From positions 62,001-126,000 of the forward strand of contig CAZVKN010000003.1 in assembly GCA_964627035.1 (NCBI GenBank): a stretch of DNA of 64,000 bases. The letters run 5' to 3'. Of this stretch, positions 33,858-41,583 are shown in pieces (position 1 is the first letter of the stretch; the number at the start of each line of letters is the position of its first letter). A model generated the notes under the pieces. It saw nothing but the letters and a program-made list of their open reading frames with translations, was not told the origin of the DNA and made no database searches. The stretch comes from CAZVKN01 sp964627035 (GTDB lineage: Bacteria; Electryoneota; AABM5-125-24; Hatepunaeales; Hatepunaeaceae). The position numbers were made by a program, and so were the translations under genes.

Positions 33858-34791
33858 TACTACCTACAAACGACTTGACTTGTTCAGCTATTGAATCGCT
33901 GTCCAGACCATAGATCTTCAGCAATTCCTCTGGATCACCTGATTCAGTGAAAATACGATCAACAGCAATGGGCTTGATCGGTACTGGGTTCTGCTGTGCC
34001 AGCATCCCAGCAACAGATTCAAACAGTCCACCGATACGCATATGATCTTCAACTGTCACGACTCTACCGGTACGTGAAACTGATTCGAGTATCGTATCAG
34101 AATCGAGGGGTTCCAATGTTGAGATCCCAATTACATCTGCATATCCATTACCGAGTTTTTCAACAGCCTCCAGTGTAGGATAGACTTTATCACCCACGGC
34201 AATGATTGTAACTTTTTCACCCTCACGCAGTCGGTATGCCTTACCGATTTCAAACTTAAAACTTTCATCCGTGAAAATTGGAATTGGGGGTCTGTTCAGT
34301 CTGACGTAATAGTATCCTTTCTCCTTAAGGACTACGTCCAATATCTTCCGTACTTGATTCCCATCCCAAGGCGTTAGCACTTTAAAATTGGGAATCAAAC
34401 GCATCCGAGCCATATCAGTAAGATCATGTGCTGATCCTCCATCGGGACCGACTGACACACCCGTATGCGTCGTCGCAAGGATAAAATGCATGTCATCACC
34501 CTGACGAGCCAACGCACGAATCTGTGCATACGCATGGTGCATGAAAACGGACATATCGCATGCTACAACCCGGCAGTTTGCCATCGCTACACCGGATGCC
34601 AAACCCATCATCCCTGGCTCATTTATGCCGAGCGTATAGAATCTATCGGGATACTCTTTCTCGAATTTTATGCTGGATGTTGAGTTTTTTGTGCCTGCAT
34701 CAAGTACTCGCATGTCAGGATAGTTTGCACCGGCATCAACTAATGCACTCCCGAAAGCGACTCTGAGGGACTCTTTACCGAATGTTTTCAT
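33850..34791 (-). CDS. Transketolase C-terminal subunit
   Basis: It has 313 residues and matches the pyrimidine-binding and C-terminal domains of transketolase as a separate subunit. It shows FGSALVDAGANYPDMRVLDAGT-type opening, the activating Glu in LGINEPGMMGLASG near residue 56, GPDGGSAHDLTDMARMR near 117 and DHMRIGGLFE near 246. Together with the upstream gene (4-base overlap) it would form a split transketolase acting in the pentose phosphate or Calvin-type sugar shuffle with thiamine diphosphate. DXS-like enzymes share this fold, but the split form and motifs favour transketolase. Confidence 0.88.
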   Translation of the reverse strand: MKTFGKESLRVAFGSALVDAGANYPDMRVLDAGTKNSTSSIKFEKEYPDRFYTLGINEPGMMGLASGVAMANCRVVACDMSVFMHHAYAQIRALARQGDDMHFILATTHTGVSVGPDGGSAHDLTDMARMRLIPNFKVLTPWDGNQVRKILDVVLKEKGYYYVRLNRPPIPIFTDESFKFEIGKAYRLREGEKVTIIAVGDKVYPTLEAVEKLGNGYADVIGISTLEPLDSDTILESVSRTGRVVTVEDHMRIGGLFESVAGMLAQQNPVPIKPIAVDRIFTESGDPEELLKIYGLDSDSIAEQVKSFVGSNV

Positions 34792-35612
34792 AATTCAGCC
34801 CTCCACTTCTCCAATCCCGTTAGATATGCTTGCAATTCTTCCTCGTTTTTCGGGGGGACTCCGTGATGCCCCAACTCACCTTCACGCTCGGGCATTCCAC
34901 CCTTACCTTTCACTGTATCGCACAGGATCAGCGTCGGACGATCCTTGTCTGCAATCGCATCCTGATAAGCGTGACCCAGTGCAGGGAAGCTGTGCCCGGC
35001 AACGTTAATCACCTGCCAATTATATGTCTCCGCCAAAGCCTCAATTGGCCCCAAATCAACCTCATCATCCTGGGCAAGATGGTTGTAATTGATCAGAAGC
35101 GTGTAGTTAGCAGCTGGCTTTAAATAATGAGGTGCGGTGATCAGACCGATGCTGGACGGCTCCTCAAATTCACCGTCTCCGGCGATGCAGAACACGTAGC
35201 GGTCAGTCTCCAGAGCATATCCGTAAGCTTGCCACAACCCGATACCTAAACTTCCGTTCGAGTTTTCAATTCCGTGAGTGAGTCGCCGACGGCTGTGACC
35301 TTGAAACGGGGTATAAGGTTTCCTGTTACCTTCAAAAACGGCTTCTTTTGAATAGTAACCGAGATCGGCATTTACAAAATACTGCAACGGACAGGCGTGA
35401 CCTTCCGATAGAAAAACAGTATCTCTTCCTTCCCATGACCCGTTTGATGGATCATACTGGAAGAAATCGCTGTAAACCAAGCTTAGCCACACTTCGACAA
35501 GACTCAGGCTCGTATCAAGATGCCCTGAACCCGCCTGATAAATCAGATTGATCAGGTCTCGTCGGATGTGATAAGCTTTCTCTTCGAGTGAACGAATATC
35601 TACTTTGAACAT
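34788..35612 (-). CDS. Transketolase N-terminal (thiamine diphosphate-binding) subunit
   Basis: This 274-residue protein begins with helices typical of split transketolases. It has GSGHLDTSLSLVEVW at 28-42 (normally GHxGgsLs), FLSEGHACPLQYF near 68, TPFQGHSRRR near 100, GSLGIGLWQAYG near 119 and the ThDP motif GDGEFEEPSSIG near 143 with NYNHLAQDD after it. The usual GDGEl.EG has drifted to GDGEFEEP. It is the first gene of the seven-gene overlapping operon that runs down to 29351. The region upstream is a damaged, gapped repeat, so its promoter is not visible. Confidence 0.87.
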   Translation of the reverse strand: MFKVDIRSLEEKAYHIRRDLINLIYQAGSGHLDTSLSLVEVWLSLVYSDFFQYDPSNGSWEGRDTVFLSEGHACPLQYFVNADLGYYSKEAVFEGNRKPYTPFQGHSRRRLTHGIENSNGSLGIGLWQAYGYALETDRYVFCIAGDGEFEEPSSIGLITAPHYLKPAANYTLLINYNHLAQDDEVDLGPIEALAETYNWQVINVAGHSFPALGHAYQDAIADKDRPTLILCDTVKGKGGMPEREGELGHHGVPPKNEEELQAYLTGLEKWRAEL

Positions 35613-35944
35613 AGCTGTTTCTGTAAAAATGTTAGAAAGGTGTATTTTGGGTAGTGTCGGGCAACTGTTGATATACTGTAGTGGGGGGTTTTAAGAAACC
35701 CACCCCCCCCCGGAGTGTGCAAAACCCACACAAAAGATAAAAAANNNNNNNNNNGGGTTGGGGGGGGCCACGGGTTTAAATACTTTTTTGGGTTTGGGCT
35801 CAACCACCCCGCCGTGGGGCTTTTTAAAAACCCGACTACAAGTTATCAACTTATTGCCATTTTATGAGTTAGGTTGTAATCTCAAATATTGTCTGACACT
35901 ACCGCATTTTTGATGGAGCAATTATTTGGAACGACTTCACAAGT
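35613..35944. other. Gapped low-quality intergenic stretch with a distorted GTAG...CTAC element
   Basis: N at 35745-35754 is flanked by long homopolymers (GGGGGG, CCCCCCCC, GGGGGGG, TTTTTT) unlike the rest of the window. GTAG at 35678 and CGACTAC at 35833-35839 bound it, and words such as 'ggctcaaccacc' match the cloverleaf family. It is best read as one repeat copy badly assembled. No gene is seen. Confidence 0.65.
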
Positions 35945-36709
35945 TTAATACTTCACTTCCACCAATGTCAACCCTTGAGGGGGAGCTATAGTTATGTTGC
36001 TCTCACGAGTTGAATTTTCGAGCAAGTCAGCAAAATTTTCAACACTGAAATATCCACGACCGACATCCATCAGCGCACCGACTATCCCGCGAACCATGCG
36101 GTGAAAGAAACGATCCGCACAGATTTCAAAGGTAGCTCCTTCACTATCAATCTTCCATTCCGCACTGAAAACTTCGCACCTGTAATGCTCCTCACCCGGT
36201 CGTTTTCTGCAGAACGATCTGAAGCCGTACTCTCCGACAAGATATTTCACAGCATCTTGAATAGGTCGGTCGTCCCAACTCTGCCTCGGACACCAACTGT
36301 ACCGACAACGCAATGGATGGTGTGTCTTTTCGATGTGGTAACGATAGCTCCGGCTGACAGCATCGAAACGAGCGTGAAAATCCGAATCTACTGCTCCAAG
36401 AGAAATGCACTTTACATCTGAAGGCAGCAGGCTGTTGACAGCATAGAGTAGTCTTTCGCGGGAAAGGGTTTCACTGTCAATGGAAAAATGAGCTACTTGT
36501 CCCACAGCGTGCACTCCGCTGTCTGTTCTTCCTGAGCCGAACAGTGTCACAGATTCATTAACTATCTGAGATAGGGCAGATTCTATTTCCTCCTGAACCG
36601 TACGCACATTCAATTGCCGCTGCCATCCGTGAAAGTCCGTGCCGTCATATTCAATGATAGCTTTGAATCGTCTCTGCACCGGTTTTGAACTCCCTCTCAA
36701 TTCGCGCAT
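35945..36709 (-). CDS. truA: tRNA pseudouridine(38-40) synthase TruA
   Basis: TruA (254 residues) makes pseudouridine at positions 38-40 of tRNA anticodon arms. Motifs are IEYDGTDFHGWQRQ at 19-32, the catalytic Asp D63 in GSGRTDSGVHAVGQV, and SYRYHI near 143. FFHRMVRGIVGALMDVGRG near 202 is the family's C-terminal motif. Length is normal. It lies 5 bases after ecfT in the same direction; ecfT-truA is a gene order also known from Firmicutes. Confidence 0.95.
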   Translation of the reverse strand: MRELRGSSKPVQRRFKAIIEYDGTDFHGWQRQLNVRTVQEEIESALSQIVNESVTLFGSGRTDSGVHAVGQVAHFSIDSETLSRERLLYAVNSLLPSDVKCISLGAVDSDFHARFDAVSRSYRYHIEKTHHPLRCRYSWCPRQSWDDRPIQDAVKYLVGEYGFRSFCRKRPGEEHYRCEVFSAEWKIDSEGATFEICADRFFHRMVRGIVGALMDVGRGYFSVENFADLLENSTRESNITIAPPQGLTLVEVKY

Positions 36710-36714
36710 TCAAT

Positions 36715-37524
36715 TTACACGGATGTCAAAGGATGGAAAAGACTCAGATATAGCAAAAGAACGGTTTGAATACAGAATAAAGCATCATACCAGCCAAACT
36801 TGTCTTTCCTGTAGGACGATCTTGGTTGATCAATGATGAACCCTCTCGATTGCATCGCAGTTGATAAGTTTTCAGCACGCAAAAATGCGGCTCCCATCAT
36901 AGGTGCAATCAGGATGCCTATTCCTCTGATTCGTCTTGACCATGATCCTCTTATGTCTAACCCTCTGCTGACTTGTGCCCAGCGGATCCGCTCAAACTCA
37001 TCCATTAACATCGGTAGGAATCGAACGGCTAATCCGAAAATCAATGAAATTCGCTGAAAAATGCCTGTGGATGGAACAGACGAGAGGGCTCCACTACTGA
37101 ACTGTGATGGATGAGTAGATCGAAAGAAAGGCATAATTACCAATGACAGGAGTAAGATTTTTATCGAAAAAAAGATGCCGCGTTCAATCCCTTCGACAGT
37201 AACTCCCATTTCAAATGGTAAGTCTATCAGTATCTCACCTTTACTTAGGATACTGTGCAATAGCAAGGTAATGACATAAAAGAAACGGAAACTCCAGATC
37301 GTTCGGAATAACTCGGATGAGGACACTTTCGCAGATAAGACAATTAGTGAGGTAAGAATTGAAATCCATAGCAACGACTCCCAAAGCTGTGCGATCACCG
37401 TTACACTCATAACCGCAATCGTGATTAGAAGTTTGGTTCGGGCATCCAACCTCTGCATCAGGCTGTCACAATTCACATATTGGGCAAAGGCTGGGCTTAC
37501 TCTCACGCTATCTCCACACGACAA
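36715..37524 (-). CDS. ecfT: Energy-coupling factor transporter transmembrane protein EcfT (CbiQ family)
   Basis: In this 269-residue integral membrane protein the coupling helices carry the two short signatures RGLDIRG (near 185) and MQSRGF (near 223), which contact the ATPase subunits in ECF importers of vitamins or metals. About five to six hydrophobic segments are visible. The start is uncertain: the first ATG overlaps the preceding gene by 17 bases, and M23 (DSLMQRLDARTKLL) is another choice. No ECF ATPase or substrate-binding S protein is in the window, so its partners are encoded elsewhere or lost. Confidence 0.85.
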   Translation of the reverse strand: MSCGDSVRVSPAFAQYVNCDSLMQRLDARTKLLITIAVMSVTVIAQLWESLLWISILTSLIVLSAKVSSSELFRTIWSFRFFYVITLLLHSILSKGEILIDLPFEMGVTVEGIERGIFFSIKILLLSLVIMPFFRSTHPSQFSSGALSSVPSTGIFQRISLIFGLAVRFLPMLMDEFERIRWAQVSRGLDIRGSWSRRIRGIGILIAPMMGAAFLRAENLSTAMQSRGFIIDQPRSSYRKDKFGWYDALFCIQTVLLLYLSLFHPLTSV

Positions 37525-37960
37525 TTACAGGTGTTGTCGAATGATTGCGCGCATCATCCCAAACCTGAGCCGTTAGTGGATACGGACCGTTTGGATAATT
37601 ACTGCTGTTCCATGTTGATTGGTATGAGCCACTCATCGAATCAATTAACTCAGCTTTGAACTCCCAACCTGCAACATAGAACATCACACGGTTAACTGCC
37701 TGGTCATCTGTTGCTATGATTGACAATGTTACAAGCGAATCAACCTCCGCTCCTGCCAACGGCTCGATCCACTCAACTACCGGCGCTAAAGTGTCAGATA
37801 AGAAAGCATTGTCTCCATCCGGACCGGCAGCTCCTTCACAACCAACTTGTGTTATTAAAACCGTGAGCAACAAAAACGCCCATATCCAGATTGACCGGTA
37901 GGTTGTATCTGACAACGAGATTGATGACGCTTTATTCCTCATCATCTTCCTGAATCTCAC
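37508..37960 (-). CDS. Lipoprotein of the CEGxxGxxG family with one Ig-like domain
   Basis: The longest frame has 150 residues, beginning with GTG; an ATG five or six codons later is possible. A basic N-terminus and hydrophobic run end at a lipobox TQVGC. The mature protein begins CEGAAGPDGDNAF, then LAPVVEWIEP and a single Ig-like domain (IIATDDQAVNRVMFYVAGW, YPNGPYPLTAQVWDDARN). It is the shortest of three neighbouring siblings and lacks the C-terminal domain of the other two. It is anchored in a membrane by its N-terminal lipid; function unknown. It overlaps the gene before (29 bases) and ecfT after (17). Confidence 0.75.
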   Translation of the reverse strand: MRFRKMMRNKASSISLSDTTYRSIWIWAFLLLTVLITQVGCEGAAGPDGDNAFLSDTLAPVVEWIEPLAGAEVDSLVTLSIIATDDQAVNRVMFYVAGWEFKAELIDSMSGSYQSTWNSSNYPNGPYPLTAQVWDDARNHSTTPVIVVWR

Positions 37961-38876
37961 TGTAATACATGCTGCAGTTGATCATAAAATTATCACGCAA
38001 CGAATATTTATGTGCCAGATTGTGCCATCCGAGGTCGTCACGACTACCACTCCTTTTCCAGGACGGATCACCGTCATCGGCACCGAGCCGGAGCGTGTCG
38101 CCCTCTTCGGCGTCTATCAGGGACACGACGACAAAGAAGTCATTCTGATCTGACAATGCCACATCATCAAACTGGACTTCCCATAAATGAAGTTCGCCTG
38201 CAAGATCAACGCCGTTTATGAGCTGATAGCTGTCATGCCCACTCTCTTCAGGTATGTCGTTTCCATTTAGTATTCCGATACTGACTTTTGCCTCTGATGT
38301 ATCAAAAACACCACCCATCATCACACTGACCGTAGCCAAACTGCAATCTCGCGCTGGATTAAATCTACTCCAGAACGACGTAATCCTCGCCGGATTAGGA
38401 ATCCCCCAGCTCGAATCTACCATACCGTTGTTAAACGAAACAGCTACAGTTGTATCCTGCAGGTCTGATGAATATCCGAAAGTGACAGGTACAATGGGAG
38501 AATCACTGTAATTGTCGGCAACATCAATCGCCCGAGCCGAGATAAAATGAAAACCGCGACTAAGATTTCTCAAAGTGAAGCTGTAAGGAGGAGCGTCAAG
38601 CACTAATACCTGATTGCCGTTTGATATTGAACCGTCCAAATAGAGATAGACTTGTCGAATTGCCACATTATCAACGGTTGAGACATTGACCTTAAACGAA
38701 TCCCAAACGGTAGAGAACGGTGCCGGTTCAGTTAGGGACACTGTTGGTGGAACAATGTCAAGCCCCTCTGCATCACGACCGGGCGGTCCGACCGGTCCTT
38801 CACACGACACTATCAGAGTGATTAGAAGTATAACAAAAGGAATGAAAAAAAATATCGGTTTATCTGATTTCATCAT
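37932..38876 (-). CDS. Lipoprotein of the CEGxxGxxG family with Ig-like and C-terminal beta domains
   Basis: This 314-residue protein has a signal peptide with lipobox LIVSC, then CEGPVGPPGRDAEGLDIVPP with collagen-like Gly triplets. An Ig-like domain follows (VNVSTVDNVAIRQVYLYLDG, GFHFISARAIDVADN). The C-terminal half from about residue 140 is a beta-rich domain with NPARDCSLATVSV, SDQNDFFVVVSL and DTLRLGADDGDPSWKRSG, which the next sibling shares in outline. Role unknown. It is translationally linked to its neighbours by a 4-base overlap upstream and a 29-base overlap downstream. Confidence 0.75.
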   Translation of the reverse strand: MMKSDKPIFFFIPFVILLITLIVSCEGPVGPPGRDAEGLDIVPPTVSLTEPAPFSTVWDSFKVNVSTVDNVAIRQVYLYLDGSISNGNQVLVLDAPPYSFTLRNLSRGFHFISARAIDVADNYSDSPIVPVTFGYSSDLQDTTVAVSFNNGMVDSSWGIPNPARITSFWSRFNPARDCSLATVSVMMGGVFDTSEAKVSIGILNGNDIPEESGHDSYQLINGVDLAGELHLWEVQFDDVALSDQNDFFVVVSLIDAEEGDTLRLGADDGDPSWKRSGSRDDLGWHNLAHKYSLRDNFMINCSMYYSEIQEDDEE

Positions 38877-39775
38877 TCGGCAGTAGGATAAGAAACATGT
38901 GCGCTGACAAATAGGTTTAGTGGATAACTTAAAATATCAGACATTAACATCCACTCCCCCCCTGTATGAACATAACTGTGCAGATTCTTCCACTGTCCTG
39001 CGTCGCTCTGCAAAACGAGCGTATCACCGGTTTCTTCAGGCAAAGTTATAAGCACGAAAAAATCTCCGATGGTCCACAGATTTCTCGAACTGAATCTGAC
39101 CCTGCCTTCTGACCTTTTACTGATCAACTTTGAGCTGATAGTATCCCCCGGCAAACCTTCAACCGATTCAAACAGGTGCATTTCAGGTCTTAAACTGCCC
39201 ATAAGTGAATCCTGAGTCTCTTGTGTCCAATGCACCCAAATCTCTTCTATCTTACAACTGTCAGACGACGTGAACCTGACACCATAGCCGTCAAATCTGT
39301 TCGGTTGACTGTCCGGCAGCCTCCACTCTCTGTTTGTCTCCTCACTGTCCACATAGTATCGAATCGTGTCATGTTCAACAGAGTTTGGCAAGTTGAAGCT
39401 GATCAGAGGAGATTTACCCGCATATCCCGTGACATCGTGTGCAACTGCCTGAATAAAATGTGCACCTTGACTTAAACCGGTCAGATCAAAGATAAACTGC
39501 CATTGAGATTGCATGTTGTATCGGAGAGGCAGGTTAATTAAATCACCGTCGGATATAAATTCTATTCTATCAATATCCGTTTCATCGGTGACAAACAGCT
39601 CAACAATCATAGAGCTGTTAACCGGTTGTCCCGGCATCGGATGAATAACATCCACAACAGGAGGCTGATAATCCAAACCTAACAGGCTCTCGCCCGGCTT
39701 TCCCGCTTCTCCCTCACAGCCTGCAACAGCTACGATAAGCAGCATCGCCCACAGAATAAAGATGCGGCGAATCAT
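38873..39775 (-). CDS. Lipoprotein of the CEGxxGxxG family, third sibling
   Basis: This 300-residue protein has lipobox VAGC, then CEGEAGKPGESLLGLDYQPP, an Ig-like domain (LFVTDETDIDRIEFISDGD, AHFIQAVAHDVTGYAG) and the C-terminal beta domain (SSDSCKIEEIWVHW, LWTIGDFFVLITLPEETGDTLVLQSD). Order and spacing of motifs match the preceding sibling, so the pair arose by duplication. The gene overlaps pdxJ by 4 bases. Surface-exposed sugar- or protein-binding is plausible from the domains, but nothing shows a ligand. Confidence 0.75.
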   Translation of the reverse strand: MIRRIFILWAMLLIVAVAGCEGEAGKPGESLLGLDYQPPVVDVIHPMPGQPVNSSMIVELFVTDETDIDRIEFISDGDLINLPLRYNMQSQWQFIFDLTGLSQGAHFIQAVAHDVTGYAGKSPLISFNLPNSVEHDTIRYYVDSEETNREWRLPDSQPNRFDGYGVRFTSSDSCKIEEIWVHWTQETQDSLMGSLRPEMHLFESVEGLPGDTISSKLISKRSEGRVRFSSRNLWTIGDFFVLITLPEETGDTLVLQSDAGQWKNLHSYVHTGGEWMLMSDILSYPLNLFVSAHVSYPTAE

Positions 39776-40494
39776 AGATTCTTGTTGTAGTGTATTATTC
39801 TCAAAAGCTTCTCAACCGCTGCATCAAGACCGTATAACAGCGCCTGTCCAATCAGAGACTGCTCTAAATAAACTTCATCAATGAACCGAATCCCTGCGAG
39901 AGGCGCGATATTCTCATAGCTGATCCCGTTACCTGCCGAAACTGACATGTCAAACTTCTGTGCCGCAATAGCAACATCAGCCAGATTGTCAAGCGCGTTA
40001 ATTGCATCTTCATCTGTAGATGCGGATTCATACTCATCACAATTCAACACAATACCGTTTACTCTCGATCTGGATAAAGCTTTTATCTCTGATACTACAG
40101 GGTCAATGAACAGCGAGACCGTAATCCCTGCAGAGTGGTAGGATGAGCTTAGTCCATCAATAATATCCATATTGGGTTCCACAGTGATCGGCTTCAATCT
40201 ACTTGTCCCATTCCAGTTCGGGTCAGTCAGTATTACAGTGTCTGGTTTGTGCTTGATGATCGGTTCAACATGGTTAAGATCCAGTGGAGCAACGATAATC
40301 ATATCCCCCTTCACCAACTCACGAATCAAACGGATATCCCGCTCATTTATCAATCCATTCTGTGCACTCCAACCGACAAGTATCGCCTGAACACCCGCCT
40401 TTTCAGCCATCGCAGCGATCAGAGCAGGCTCAGGATCACTACCAAATTGTGGGCGGATGCTTGCAACATGATTTATGTAAAACCCTATTCTCAT
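39772..40494 (-). CDS. pdxJ: Divergent PdxJ (pyridoxine 5'-phosphate synthase) family protein
   Basis: The 240-residue TIM-barrel follows PdxJ throughout: IGFYINHVASIR at 3-14, DPEPALIAAMAEKAG, ERDIRLIREL at 51-60, GITVSLFIDP at 123-132, and a C-terminal LIGQALLYGLDAAVEKL. However, several residues that are catalytic in E. coli PdxJ differ. The HLREDRRH segment reads GWSAQNGL. The Glu in LEMA is not seen (MIIVAPLD). The His of AGHGL is Asn189 (SAGNGIS). It may bind a related substrate or be inactive. No pdxA or dxs lies nearby. It heads a six-gene overlapping run down to truA. Confidence 0.8.
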   Translation of the reverse strand: MRIGFYINHVASIRPQFGSDPEPALIAAMAEKAGVQAILVGWSAQNGLINERDIRLIRELVKGDMIIVAPLDLNHVEPIIKHKPDTVILTDPNWNGTSRLKPITVEPNMDIIDGLSSSYHSAGITVSLFIDPVVSEIKALSRSRVNGIVLNCDEYESASTDEDAINALDNLADVAIAAQKFDMSVSAGNGISYENIAPLAGIRFIDEVYLEQSLIGQALLYGLDAAVEKLLRIIHYNKNL

Positions 40495-40567
40495 GATAAT
40501 TATACCAATAAGTTCTTAAAGTAATATCTGTGTTGAAATTATGAAGGAATTAAATTAAAGTTGTTTT

Positions 40568-40619
40568 GTAGTCGTGGTTGTCTCAACCACGACATCGGGT
40601 TTGGGGCAAGCCCGACTAC
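40568..40619. repeat. GTAG...CTAC cloverleaf-type element
   Basis: GTAGTCG...CGACTAC with inner hairpins GTCGTGGTTG-tct-CAACCACGAC and TCGGGTTT-gggg-CAAGCCCGA. It is nearly identical to the copy at 14734 and sits between pdxJ and the YibQ-like gene. Confidence 0.82.
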
Positions 40620-40650
40620 AGAATGACAATAGCACATAAAGTTGATACCC

Positions 40651-41583
40651 TCAACGTTTTTTAACTGTAATAGCATCCATCAACGTCTTTATGGAAACAA
40701 AAGTGACATCCGTGTCTGCCTGTAACTTTTCCTGAAGGAATGCTAACATAACCCGGTTGCAATGTCCTGTTCCGATTGCCCATCCTCGCTTGTGAGCAAT
40801 GTTGATCAACGAATCATACTGTCGTTTGATCAGCTCTTCATCTCTGACATTATCCAAGAACACATCCCGCTTGACCGCCGGAACACCTTCTGATGTCATG
40901 ACTTCCTGCGCAATGGTGCCTCTCACCGTCCAGCTATCGTAAAACAGATAACCACGGTTATTCAATTCACGCGCCAAATCTGTCATCAACCGCTTATCTT
41001 TTGTAGCCTTGGATCCCATGTGACTGTTCATACCGACCGCCCCCGGAAGTTGAGCGGAAACTCTCTCAATGAGGTGCGTGATGTCAAACTTGTTGTGACG
41101 CGTCATCAGCATATCGGGTTCGTTCATTGCTACATTGTTCTCAGGCTCCATAGGGAGGTGGATAAGTAGATCTACTCCTTTGTTTCTGATCATTTCACCG
41201 GCTTCTTTCGACTTTGCGTTGCCGGGGATGACAGAAACAGTGATCACTTTGGGAAGATCAAGGAAATACGGCAGGATGTTATATGTCCCCGCAGGACCGA
41301 AATCATCAATGACCAGTGCAACCCAAGGATTTTCCGGTGACGGTTTCTCTGTTTTAAGATTCCTTATCTTAGACGATTCCTGTTGAGTTGTTATCGTTGT
41401 GTCAGGTGGAGTTGCCTGTCCTACATCATACACAGCAATCAAAGAGTCCGCAGATTCCGTGACATCAGCACTTCCGGGAAGAAAAACAGCATCCAGAATA
41501 AAAGCTGTAAGAATGAGAGCGGACAAGATTGAAACCCACAGCATTAAAGGTGTCTTTCTTTCACTTTTGAATGGAATACCCAT
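40651..41583 (-). CDS. Divergent polysaccharide deacetylase, YibQ (DUF610) family
   Basis: This 310-residue protein has one N-terminal transmembrane helix (about 13-33, MLWVSILSALILTAFILDAV) that anchors an outside-facing domain. A 55-residue linker follows. The YibQ-type NodB-like barrel has ALVIDDFG near residue 90, IHLPMEP near 142, GMNSHMGSKATKD near 180, LFYDSWT near 211 and AIGTGHCN near 270. Family members resemble carbohydrate esterase 4 but lack proven activity in most cases. It starts on the stop codon of the preceding lipoprotein gene (TAATG), so it is translationally coupled. Confidence 0.87.
   Translation of the reverse strand: MGIPFKSERKTPLMLWVSILSALILTAFILDAVFLPGSADVTESADSLIAVYDVGQATPPDTTITTQQESSKIRNLKTEKPSPENPWVALVIDDFGPAGTYNILPYFLDLPKVITVSVIPGNAKSKEAGEMIRNKGVDLLIHLPMEPENNVAMNEPDMLMTRHNKFDITHLIERVSAQLPGAVGMNSHMGSKATKDKRLMTDLARELNNRGYLFYDSWTVRGTIAQEVMTSEGVPAVKRDVFLDNVRDEELIKRQYDSLINIAHKRGWAIGTGHCNRVMLAFLQEKLQADTDVTFVSIKTLMDAITVKKR

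Noticed and set aside
35600..35803. Minus-strand ORF spanning the 10-N gap
   Set aside because: It depends on unknown bases and homopolymer-rich, doubtful sequence.
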